64,000 nt of DNA. Origin: Trichomonas vaginalis G3 (Eukaryota > Parabasalia > Trichomonadida > Trichomonadidae). Under the pieces are notes generated by a model. That model did no database searches. It worked only from the letters and a program-made list of their open reading frames with translations, and was not told the origin of the DNA. The position numbers were made by a program, and so were the translations under genes. Shown here one piece after another: positions 54,024 to 62,828 of the stretch (within the stretch, counting starts at the first letter, position 1; the number at the start of each line of letters is the position of its first letter). Where the stretch lies: the NCBI RefSeq assembly GCF_026262505.1, contig NC_067206.1:9420268-9484267 (forward strand), in the 5' to 3' direction.

Positions 54024-55602
54024 GATTAATTATATAATAATATGTATTATTATAAAAAAGAAAACAATAAAGCACGTTAAAATTTTTCTTTCTTGATTTT
54101 TTACAAAATCTACTTAGAAATATGCAAAATATGACTAAATAATTATAAATTTCAAGTTAAATTTTAATTTTGATAAATAAGGTAGTCACAAAATCTAAGT
54201 TGTGAAGCTCTCAAAAATTGAACCGTACTCCATACAAAATTTGTGTACCCTCACTACTTAGATTTTGTGGCCTTCAATTGAGAGGTTAGTTTTGATAGAG
54301 CACGTTATAAAATTAAAAGGGAAAAATAAATAAAATTTAAACATTTAATTAGATATAATGTAAGGAGTGTAATTCCAAATTTTCTAAAAAGTATTCAAAT
54401 TTGAGCATTTTTTTGGAAATAGTAAATCTAATATGTACATCTAATAACAACATGATTCATCACCTTTTCAAGCTCTGCAGTCAATTTTTTGAAATTTGAT
54501 TGAAATAAATGTAGCAAAAAGTACATTTCATTAGGGAATATATGAATTTCTCTGGAAACAGGCTGATAAATTTTAAATTTTGTCCAATCAACATGAATGC
54601 ATTGAGAAATTTGGATTGATTTTCTGGTAGAATCTGGAACAATTCAACCATGTATAAATGGATCATGTACTCATCATGAAATGTTAGTGTTAGAGTTCAA
54701 AAGAAACAGAATGAGTGGAAATCAAACACAATCTGAATAATTTTAAACGTATAAAATCTTTAAGTTTGTATTTTGAATTCTACATATATGATTGTGTAAT
54801 TCGTTCTTTCAAATTTTCGGATTCAGGTATGTTTTGATAAAATTCATTCCCAAAAACATCAATTAACAATTAAATTTAGTGTATTTTAAATATATATACG
54901 TATTATATTTTATAAATTATATTAAATTCGCAAAATTTTAAGTTTTAAACAAAAATAAAAAATGTTCAAAATATGAAATTATGCATAGGATATTAAAATT
55001 TACATGTTAGCAATTTTTTGAATTGCTTTCAATTTTCATATTGAAATTTTTAAGATTTTTTTCTGAAATAATAAGCAAGAATATCAACCTAAATAATATT
55101 AAATTCCATGCGTTAATTTCCCCTCAAAAGTCATTGACCGCCTTTCAATCTAGATTTTGTGAGTACTTTAATTTAAATTTCAAAACATCAAGTTCAGTTC
55201 GACTATGTATGTAGTAATTCCTCAATAAAGTGCCAAAACCCTATTAAAATATATGAACATTTTCAACATTTTAATGTTTTTATTTAAAAATTTGATGGAA
55301 TATGAGCTTCAAACAATTATTATGTAAATAAAAATAATTAAATATATGTATTTATTCGTATTACAACCGTAGTAAGTCGATTCTTCCTTTCTTCTACTGA
55401 GATTTGAATTTGATTTCGAATTGTAAAGAGATTCAAAGGGAAAATACTAGCGGATAAAAACTACCTCCATGAAAGGGTCATAATGGAGTCAAGTTGTATT
55501 TTTTGATATTTTTTGCTTTTCGAGCCTAAATAGGTAGCCAAGATAATACCTAAAAATAAGGTTCTAAATTCTGAAGTTTACATGATCCTCTCGTGTGCAC
55601 CC
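54024..55602. mobile_element. Truncated inverted copy of TTAA element B, carrying a nested insert
   Basis: Read on the opposite strand, 55602 to about 55172 and 54180 to about 54024 follow element B (21288 to about 21870) closely. The end at 55595-55602 is GTGCACCC with TTAA at 55603-55606. The last 460 bases of B are missing, so this copy is truncated. It is interrupted by an insert at 54181-55168. Confidence 0.75.
54181..55168. mobile_element. Nested TIR element D with 3-bp target duplication
   Basis: Comparison with element B shows a 988-base insert. Its ends share GTAGTCACAAAATCTA / GTACTCACAAAATCTA as inverted repeats (15 of 16 bases). TAA is duplicated at 54178-54180 and 55169-55171. 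A 3-base TWA duplication is typical of PIF/Harbinger-type elements, but no transposase frame is seen, so the family is only suggested. The first 100 bases form a palindrome (CACAAAATCTAAGT ... ACTTAGATTTTGTG). Confidence 0.65.
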
Positions 55603-55606
55603 TTAA

Positions 55607-55972
55607 TATTTTGGTATGTTACTCTAATATTCCAGATAAACATTAAAAAGTTAAAATAATTAAAAAAATAATTCCAAATGATAAGCATTTTCCATATTCG
55701 CCCAATAAATAACAATAAGCATTGACTTTTACTGATTCCGTATGTACATCTCTCGTCCAAATGCTTTAATTCATTTATTCGAGAATGAAATTTGATATGA
55801 ATTATATACATTTGTGCTATCTAAAACCACGTAAGAATTGATTTTTGCTTTTTCTTAACTATTACAAGTCAGTAAGAGCATGAACTCTTATTTACAATAG
55901 CCCTATGGGTTACGGGCGCAACTAATCTCAGAATTGAATTTCCTCCTCATTACAGGCGTTTGTTAATTCCGA
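55607..55972. other. End of duplication unit 2 and spacer before GH32
   Basis: Matches 51090-51345 to about 55870, then unique sequence. No gene is seen. Confidence 0.5.
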
Positions 55973-55978
55973 TCATTT
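55973..55978 (+). promoter_or_regulatory. Initiator (Inr) of the GH32 gene
   Basis: TCATTT in GATCATTTTT lies 9 bases before the ATG at 55987. It supports this start and suggests that the gene has acquired a trichomonad promoter. Confidence 0.6.
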
Positions 55979-55986
55979 TTTATTTC

Positions 55987-57072
55987 ATGAATTTTTCCTC
56001 ACGACTAAAATTCCATTTTGAGCCTCTAAAAGGATGGATGAACGATCCCAATGGATTGATACAATTTAAAGGAGAATATCATGCATTCTTCCAGCATTAT
56101 CCATTTGATACTAAATGGGGACCAATGCATTGGGGCCACGCAACAAGTAAAGATCTCATCCATTGGGAGCACAAGCCTATAGCACTATATCCTGATCAAG
56201 AATATGAAAATAATGGCGGATGTTTTTCAGGAAGTGCAATTGAATTCAATGATAAGCTTCATATTTTTTATACTGGAGTAGGAAAGTCTAATGGACAATC
56301 TCAATGTCATGCAGTCATGCAAGATGAAAATAGGTTTATTAAGGATCCTAAAAATCCAATAATCAAATCTCCACCAATTGAATACGGCATTAATGATTTT
56401 AGAGATCCTAAGGTTGTAAAAATCGAAAATACTTTCTATATGGTTGTTGGAACAGGAAAAGATGGAATTGGAAGAGTTTTGTTGTATAAAAGCTCAAATT
56501 TAGAGAATTGGACATTCCTTAATCTATTAGTTGAAGGAAAAGAATATGGCCAATGCTGTGAATGTCCTGATCTCATCCAAATTGATAATCAATTTTTCCT
56601 CATGTTCTCTCAAATGACAGGTCAAGGTATTGGAACTCTGTTTTTCCATCTTAAATATGAAAATGGCACATTTACTGTTGACAAAAAGCTCAATCAACCG
56701 ATTATTGGTCCAGATTTTTACGCTCCTCAGACATTCCATGACGATAAAGGAAGAAGGATTATTATTGGATGGCTTTACAACTGGAAGAGAGTACCTCCCA
56801 AAGAAGTTGACTACGCAGGAGCATTTACTATTCCGTGCGAGCTCAAATATAAAGAAGGAAAGATTGTTGTAAATCCGATAGACGAAATATCGCACGAACT
56901 TAAATCTGAAAGTAAGTTTGTTGAGATTCAGGAAAATAAATTAATTATAAATGGAAAACCAAGTGTTATTCATGAAGGAAAGATCGAAAACATCAAAATT
57001 TTAGAAGATGTAAAAACTATTGAAGTTTGGATCAATAATGGCGAATTTTATTACAGCACTTGGCTATTTTAG
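55987..57072 (+). CDS. GH32 beta-fructofuranosidase (invertase)
   Basis: A 361-residue glycoside hydrolase family 32 enzyme from the ATG at 55987 (MNFSSRLKFHFEPLKG). All catalytic motifs are present: WMNDPNG at residues 17-23 with the nucleophile D20, RDP at 139-141 with the transition-state aspartate 140, and ECP at 192-194 with the acid/base E192. It should split sucrose or related fructosides. No signal peptide is visible, so it may act in the cytoplasm. At 361 residues it is shorter than the usual 450-500; the five-bladed propeller is complete and the C-terminal beta-sandwich is shortened but still ends with the typical VWINNGEFYYSTWLF-like strand. GH32 genes in T. vaginalis are known as transfers from bacteria. 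It converges with the next gene across only 33 bases. Confidence 0.9.
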   Translation: MNFSSRLKFHFEPLKGWMNDPNGLIQFKGEYHAFFQHYPFDTKWGPMHWGHATSKDLIHWEHKPIALYPDQEYENNGGCFSGSAIEFNDKLHIFYTGVGKSNGQSQCHAVMQDENRFIKDPKNPIIKSPPIEYGINDFRDPKVVKIENTFYMVVGTGKDGIGRVLLYKSSNLENWTFLNLLVEGKEYGQCCECPDLIQIDNQFFLMFSQMTGQGIGTLFFHLKYENGTFTVDKKLNQPIIGPDFYAPQTFHDDKGRRIIIGWLYNWKRVPPKEVDYAGAFTIPCELKYKEGKIVVNPIDEISHELKSESKFVEIQENKLIINGKPSVIHEGKIENIKILEDVKTIEVWINNGEFYYSTWLF

Positions 57073-57105
57073 AATATTAAAGAAATAAAATTTTTAAATA
57101 ACATT

Positions 57106-57816
57106 TTACAAACTTGAGAACATGGCAAAGTTAAACATCATTTGTTCTTTCCTCTTCAATTTTATTGGGGAATACTTAATTTTTCCAGGATAAAGAGTAC
57201 CATAGAGGAGAAGCTTTGCTGTAGTTGCAGTGTAATTTCCATTTTTTGTACTTACACCTTCTCCTTCATTCAATCCTAGATTTTTGAACCTGAATCTTGA
57301 ATAGTTTTTGCTAGCTGTTGTTGGAAAAGAATAGGCATAATATTGTTTTCCTTTAACGGTAAAAGGTTTTACTTCCTGTCTCGTTACTGCTCGATAGTCT
57401 ATTTGTTCCCAATGATTTTCCATTACTTCACCTAAAACCTCATAATGGACCATAAATCTCATTTTGGTGATATATAAAAGTGTGTAGTTAATTAAATGAA
57501 CTTTGGATGTCAAAAAATCAATCGTAAAATAATGTTCAGTTTCTGGTTCATTAGTTGGGGAAGTTACAAATCTTTCATTATAAAATGTTATAGGATCTCT
57601 TGCAATGCAATCAACTGGTAAACGACTACTTTCGCCTGATTTAGCTGCGGATGAATTTGTAACTCGAATAAAATCTTTTTTGGTTAAGTTGTTGGTACCA
57701 AAGTGGTCTCTCATTGCTTTAAATAGATCATCAAAATTGTCTATAGTTGTATAGTTTCTTGTCGTAACACTAATAGGTGCGTATGGCAAGATATTGCCTA
57801 TAAATAGCGACAACAT
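57106..57816 (-). CDS. Hypothetical protein, possibly galactose-binding (F5/8C-like) fold
   Basis: A 236-residue protein from the ATG at 57816 (MLSLFIGNILPYAPIS). It looks all-beta, with HYFTIDFLTSKVHLINYTLLYIT in its middle, ending in a basic stretch and MMFNFAMFSSL. The pattern of an aromatic-x-I-D-F strand followed by V-x-L-x-x-Y-T-L is seen in discoidin / F5/8 type C domains, which bind sugars or lipids, so that fold is a possible but weak guess. There is no strong signal peptide and no membrane span. An initiator TCATTC lies 16-21 bases upstream on this strand (57832-57837). It is intact and converges with the invertase gene. Confidence 0.5.
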   Translation of the reverse strand: MLSLFIGNILPYAPISVTTRNYTTIDNFDDLFKAMRDHFGTNNLTKKDFIRVTNSSAAKSGESSRLPVDCIARDPITFYNERFVTSPTNEPETEHYFTIDFLTSKVHLINYTLLYITKMRFMVHYEVLGEVMENHWEQIDYRAVTRQEVKPFTVKGKQYYAYSFPTTASKNYSRFRFKNLGLNEGEGVSTKNGNYTATTAKLLLYGTLYPGKIKYSPIKLKRKEQMMFNFAMFSSL

Positions 57817-57831
57817 TTTTGATTATTTTTT

Positions 57832-57837
57832 GAATGA
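57832..57837 (-). promoter_or_regulatory. Initiator (Inr) of the 57106-57816 gene
   Basis: On the minus strand TTTCATTCAAAA contains TCATTC, 16 bases from the ATG at 57816. Confidence 0.5.
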
Positions 57838-58562
57838 AACAATAAACAATTGAAAAATTAAATGCATTCTTAATTGAAATATTTCAAGAATATAATCACA
57901 ACAAAAATTTAATCTTAAATATTGTTTAAAACAACTATTTATTTGTTCAAATATCACTATTCAATCCGAAGTTGCTCGATTATTCTAAATGCAATTGAGC
58001 TATCAAGTTATTTAGTAATTATTTCCATTGAAAGATATTAACAAAAGTTTCAATATTGAGCGATTTTTGAATACCGATTTAAAGTTACTTTTGAATAATG
58101 GTAATTTTCCAGCAAAAAAAGTTCCAGCAACGTTATTTTGAACAGTTCTCAAAATTTGAGATAACAATTGAAAAAGTGTAAATATTTACTGAAACGAATT
58201 TGAATGAAATAATCACATCATTTAAAATAAAATTTATTGTAGAAGACTCATTTAAATAGAAAATCCAATTCAGTGATACTTTTTGAGTTCGATATAAATA
58301 TCGGTCGTAACTCATGAAAATCTCATATATATGCAGGAATGCATAATGTGAATCTTTGGGAAGAAATTCGTGCTGGAAATTAAATGGAAGCAAAAATAAT
58401 TAATTTTGGCAAAATCTAAATTGAGCTTTGCAATTAGCATTTTGTTAATAGTTTAAATAATAATAATACCTCTAAGAAATAAATATTCTTTTTAATATAT
58501 ACTCTATAAAACAAGAAAAATTATAAAATAAAACCTAATATAAATATATAAACAATAAGCAA
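57838..58562. other. Intergenic, no gene seen
   Basis: AT-rich spacer upstream of the hypothetical gene and downstream of the SNF2 gene. A short open frame at 58133-58393 lacks protein-like character. Confidence 0.5.
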
Positions 58563-61500
58563 TTATTCTAAGAAGTCATCAAGAGAGTCCTGATCTTCGT
58601 CATCATCATCAGAGAATTTCTTCCTTCTTAATTTCTTTGGCTTTGATTCGCTCTTTTTAACTTCTTTTCCGTATCTCAATTTGAGTTTACTGACCAATGG
58701 CATGTTGAACACTAATTCACCAGCATTTCTTTCAGATACTGTGTTTGATATCAAAAATCTATTAAGCAAAACTTGATTTTTGATATAATCTGGTACAGTA
58801 TCAGGGTTGTTATTCATTACATGTACAAACGGTAACCTCTCATCCTGTAGAATTAGCTCCCAATTGTCAAATCCGCAAACAAGTAGCCTTTCCAAGAACA
58901 ATCTCGTATGATCTGTTGACCATTGGTAGTTGCTGAGATTGCTTTCACCAACACCTTCCTTGAAAACGTAATCCCTGATGTTGGAACACAATTCAACGAA
59001 ATCATTGAGTTCGATTGCATCAGTAGCAGAGATAGAGCACCATACCCATGAAGGTTTGTTCGAATAAACAGATTCTGGAGCATCATCTGCATGGGAAATC
59101 GTTGATGGAATCGTAATACTCTGTTTTCCATGATGATTCTTCAACAATCTCATTAATTGAACAGCGAAACAAGCAATGGATGTTGTTGTCTTGGAAAGAA
59201 GACCGGTATGGGAGTGAAATTCGAATGCAGTTTCAGGACTGAAGGAAAAGTTCCTTAATGTTCCGCATAACGCTCTGAACTCGTTCTCCGTCCACCAGCT
59301 AAACTGCAAACACTTGTTGAAGCCGGAAATAATGAGATCACTTCTCATTTTCTTTATTGCGAACTCAATTTGAGTATCATATACGTCAAATGATTCGCCT
59401 TCGAAGAGTTTTTGAAGAAGACTTTCATCAACTTTTTTCTGACCAGGTTCGGTTTGTAAAATGTCACTTTTTGAGTGAAAATTGAGCCAATTCGAAATTA
59501 CTAATCTGTACTCGATTGACATGAGTGTTTCGTATCCGTGATCGCTGAGCTCGTCTTTGATGTATTTGCATGTCTCGCATTCACTTGATAATTCATGTTC
59601 AGGTGGAAATGCGTTAAATACTTGGTGTTTCGAGCCACAACAAACCAAATCTAATGAGAAGTCTAATATATCTTCTTCTAAGTAATATAGCAATAATGGA
59701 AACATTGATATCGAATTTGGACCCATCATTCTCAAAGCAATTACGATTGCAGCCAAACAGAACTTAACTACGTCTTCAGGTGGTCTGTCATTCAAAGATA
59801 CCCAATGTCCGTATTCCGTATACTTCATTCTGTTGAAATATTCCAAAGCTTCTGAAGCATTTACAGCAAAAGACATTGATCTCGATCTTTTAGTCCTTCT
59901 TTCATCCAATTCTTCTACAGGGAACTGGTTTAAGAAGTCTGCATCAGATGTCTTGTATTCCTCTTCTTCTTTAATATCAAGAGGAGCTTGTAACTGTTTC
60001 AAGTTGCTTGGACTGAAATTGTTTACTACAGTCGATACTTTCTCTAATTCTTCCGCAAACGTGCAGTTACTTTGAACTCCGAACTCTACAATCGGAGGTT
60101 TTTGTAATGGAGGCAAAAACTCGGAGTTATCAACACTGGAAGTTCCCTCCAATATTCTCTCCCATAATTCGAGTTTTCTTTGTGCTCTTACGAACATTTC
60201 GTGTTCATAAGTTTTATATGTGATTAATCTAATGATATCTACCTTCTGTGTCTGGCCAATTCTATGTACTCTGGCTTGTGCTTGAAGATCGTTCTGTGGA
60301 TTCCAGTCTGGATCGAAGATAATCGCTGTATCTGCAATTGTAAGGTTTAATCCTTCAGAACCAGCTCTTGTTGAGATCAGGAATACGAAGGATGAAGTGT
60401 CTTTATCTGCAAAACGTGAAACAGCGGCGTTTTTCTCGACATCGCCCATCTGACCAGTTAATAATTCGTGGGAATAGCCTTTAATGGTGCAATACTCTTT
60501 GAGGAGTCTTAAGAGTTTGATAAATTGGCTGAATATCAAGACTCTGTGTCCTTCCTCTTTGAGTTTTGTAAGAATTCGGTCGAGCCATGCAAATTTGGCC
60601 GAAACAGACAAAAGAAGCTCTAATCGTGACATGTTTCGGAATTTCTGGGTGTAGAATTCTTCAGCTCCGTCGATTAAGAAGGGATGAAGACAAATTTTAT
60701 GCATATCATTTGCTTCATGGGCTGTATCGACCGTTTCCTCGTTAACTTTAATACCTTTGAGGCGCCAGATAGAATGGAGCTTTGTAAGTCTCATTAATTC
60801 TTCTTGGATCTCTGATAATCTGACTAATGCGACTCTTTCTTCTTTTGGAGCTATGGAACGCTCAACTTCTCCGAGGGATCTTCTCATTAAATGAGGCTTG
60901 ATCATTTCCTGCATTTCCCTGATCCTTTCCTCAGGAAGTTGTTCGATGTCAGTTTCTAAAAATGCTGGATCATCCTTGAAACTGTTCGGGGAAACGAATT
61001 TGAGTAAAGCCCAAAGCTCGGAAAGGGAGTTCTGAATGGGAGTACCTGTAAGAATGATTCTGTGCTTGTAGGGTAAGGATGCTAAAGCATTATTCTTTTT
61101 TCCTTGGGAATTCTTGATTCTATGGCCTTCATCTACGACAATTACCTGCCAAAGATACTGTAGAAATTCTGCATCTTTCAATAAAACATCGTATGAAACT
61201 AATAAAATATTAAAATTGATTTGTTTGGACGAAGGATTTCCTTCTCCATCTAAATACGGCATCTGGAAGTCCCTCATCATCCTTCTGCTCGCTGGACCTC
61301 CGTTGTATGCAACGTACTTCAGATTTGTCCACTTTTCGATTTCATCGCACCATTGCTTGAAGCAGTTCGTTCTTACAGTGATGAGAAATGGTCCGTACCA
61401 TTTTATACTAGCCAAATAACTCAAGAAACCGAGGATTTGGATAGTTTTTCCGAGACCCATTTCATCTGCAAGAATTGAGCCATGTTTTTGAGCCCAGCAG

Positions 61501-62828
61501 TTAATCAGCCACTTTATACCATCAACCTGATAATGTCTAAGTATGTTGTCAGGCGTTTTGACGTAAGATAAAGGAGGTGGCAAATTTGGTGGAATTGAAA
61601 CTTGAACTAACGAGACACAAATCAATCCTTGTGTATATTTGGTCAGTACCTCTTGTGTAATGAAATCCCAGTAGAATAAAACGTTCGCTTCGTATGTAAA
61701 TCTGAATAATAATTGATAAGGAGCTCCAGGATTTTCTCTTCTATGTGCAACAGGATACGGTGGTTGGCTATCGTCTCTTGTATTCAATACCGAAATATCT
61801 ACGGGCGCGGCTTTGAATTTTGTGTAATGAGTTTGAGCTTTTGCCATTGACGCGACTGTTGACTCCAAAACCCATTCGCATAGTGCTTGTTGGGAGTCAG
61901 CGAATCTGACTAATAGTTCTATACCGTTTGGAGTTTCTCTTTGGAAATAAATATGATCTAATTTATGGGGATCTTCATTAGTTTCCTTGATATCCTCTTC
62001 TTCTATGAAATCCTCGTCATCTTCCGCATAACTGATTTGGCTGGTTTTGCGACCACTCGTACGTTTTATGATGAATTCTTCTGGAATGTCGTCAATTCCG
62101 CCATTTGTATTGAATGCGGCATCGCTATCGCTATCATCCCTGTTCTTTCCTTTCTTTTTCTTCTTTTCTTTCTTCTGTTTCTGCTTTTTGGGCTGTTTTT
62201 GTGGTGGTAAAGGTGATGCAACTTGTTTTGGTATCATAGGCTGTTTTATTTGAGGAGTAGCTAACGGTGATTTGATTTGCGGCATAGGAGGCATGTTTGG
62301 TTGAGGTGGTGTGGTCATTTTCTGCGTATTCATCATTTGGCTCATTCTTTGCTGGTATTGCTGAAAAGCTGCGATTTGTTGCATTGTCAAAGCATTTTGG
62401 GACATCATTTGTTGTCTGTTTTGGTAATTTTGGTTGTTCTGCATTTGATTCTGCATCTGATTTTGCATTTGGTTATGCATTTGATTATGCATTTGCATTT
62501 GAGGGTATTGTCGTTGCATTTGATTTTGTTGTGGCATATATTGTTGCTGCTGCATTTGTTGCATTTGAGGTTGCATTTGTTGAATTTGTGACATAATCTG
62601 CTGTTCTGGCGTGGATATTTTATTTGTTTGCTGTGGAATTTGAGGTTTTATTTGTTGCTGTTGCTGCATGTACTGCTGTTGTTGAAATTGCGGGTTCATT
62701 TGGTAATAATATTGTTGGTACATTTGAGGCTGCCTATACATTTGATACTGGTAATTATATGGATACTGCATCTGTTGTTGATTAGGCATCATCCCGTTCA
62801 TGTCATTGCTCTGTCCATTTTGATTCAT
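58563..62828 (-). CDS. CHD-type SNF2 chromatin-remodelling ATPase
   Basis: A 1421-residue protein reading leftward from the ATG at 62828 (MNQNGQSNDMNGMMP). Residues 1-205 are Q/M/P-rich and prion-like. A lysine run near 215-232 (KKEKKKKKGKN) could be a nuclear signal. Two weak chromodomain-like segments lie near residues 300-330 (ELLVRFADSQQALCEWV) and 375-410 (LLFRFTYEANVLFYWDF). The ATPase core follows: RHYQVDGIKWL, Walker A DEMGLGKT at about 453, DEGHRIKN at about 566, ILTGTPIQN, then the second lobe with DPDWNPQNDLQAQARVHRIGQ near 840-855. The C-terminal 500 residues are helical and end in a K/D/E tail. The order chromodomains-ATPase places it nearest CHD1/CHD-Mi2; DEGH replaces the DEAH usual in CHD proteins. 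It would slide or space nucleosomes in the nucleus. Intact. Confidence 0.88.
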   Translation of the reverse strand: MNQNGQSNDMNGMMPNQQQMQYPYNYQYQMYRQPQMYQQYYYQMNPQFQQQQYMQQQQQIKPQIPQQTNKISTPEQQIMSQIQQMQPQMQQMQQQQYMPQQNQMQRQYPQMQMHNQMHNQMQNQMQNQMQNNQNYQNRQQMMSQNALTMQQIAAFQQYQQRMSQMMNTQKMTTPPQPNMPPMPQIKSPLATPQIKQPMIPKQVASPLPPQKQPKKQKQKKEKKKKKGKNRDDSDSDAAFNTNGGIDDIPEEFIIKRTSGRKTSQISYAEDDEDFIEEEDIKETNEDPHKLDHIYFQRETPNGIELLVRFADSQQALCEWVLESTVASMAKAQTHYTKFKAAPVDISVLNTRDDSQPPYPVAHRRENPGAPYQLLFRFTYEANVLFYWDFITQEVLTKYTQGLICVSLVQVSIPPNLPPPLSYVKTPDNILRHYQVDGIKWLINCWAQKHGSILADEMGLGKTIQILGFLSYLASIKWYGPFLITVRTNCFKQWCDEIEKWTNLKYVAYNGGPASRRMMRDFQMPYLDGEGNPSSKQINFNILLVSYDVLLKDAEFLQYLWQVIVVDEGHRIKNSQGKKNNALASLPYKHRIILTGTPIQNSLSELWALLKFVSPNSFKDDPAFLETDIEQLPEERIREMQEMIKPHLMRRSLGEVERSIAPKEERVALVRLSEIQEELMRLTKLHSIWRLKGIKVNEETVDTAHEANDMHKICLHPFLIDGAEEFYTQKFRNMSRLELLLSVSAKFAWLDRILTKLKEEGHRVLIFSQFIKLLRLLKEYCTIKGYSHELLTGQMGDVEKNAAVSRFADKDTSSFVFLISTRAGSEGLNLTIADTAIIFDPDWNPQNDLQAQARVHRIGQTQKVDIIRLITYKTYEHEMFVRAQRKLELWERILEGTSSVDNSEFLPPLQKPPIVEFGVQSNCTFAEELEKVSTVVNNFSPSNLKQLQAPLDIKEEEEYKTSDADFLNQFPVEELDERRTKRSRSMSFAVNASEALEYFNRMKYTEYGHWVSLNDRPPEDVVKFCLAAIVIALRMMGPNSISMFPLLLYYLEEDILDFSLDLVCCGSKHQVFNAFPPEHELSSECETCKYIKDELSDHGYETLMSIEYRLVISNWLNFHSKSDILQTEPGQKKVDESLLQKLFEGESFDVYDTQIEFAIKKMRSDLIISGFNKCLQFSWWTENEFRALCGTLRNFSFSPETAFEFHSHTGLLSKTTTSIACFAVQLMRLLKNHHGKQSITIPSTISHADDAPESVYSNKPSWVWCSISATDAIELNDFVELCSNIRDYVFKEGVGESNLSNYQWSTDHTRLFLERLLVCGFDNWELILQDERLPFVHVMNNNPDTVPDYIKNQVLLNRFLISNTVSERNAGELVFNMPLVSKLKLRYGKEVKKSESKPKKLRRKKFSDDDDEDQDSLDDFLE

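Larger units (their letters stand above)
51668..55870. repeat. Segmental duplication, unit 2
   Basis: Copy of 45570-51345 in the same orientation. It lacks the MULE of unit 1 and instead has a truncated TTAA element with a nested insertion at 54024-55602, replacing the sequence equivalent to about 50880-51090. Confidence 0.8.
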
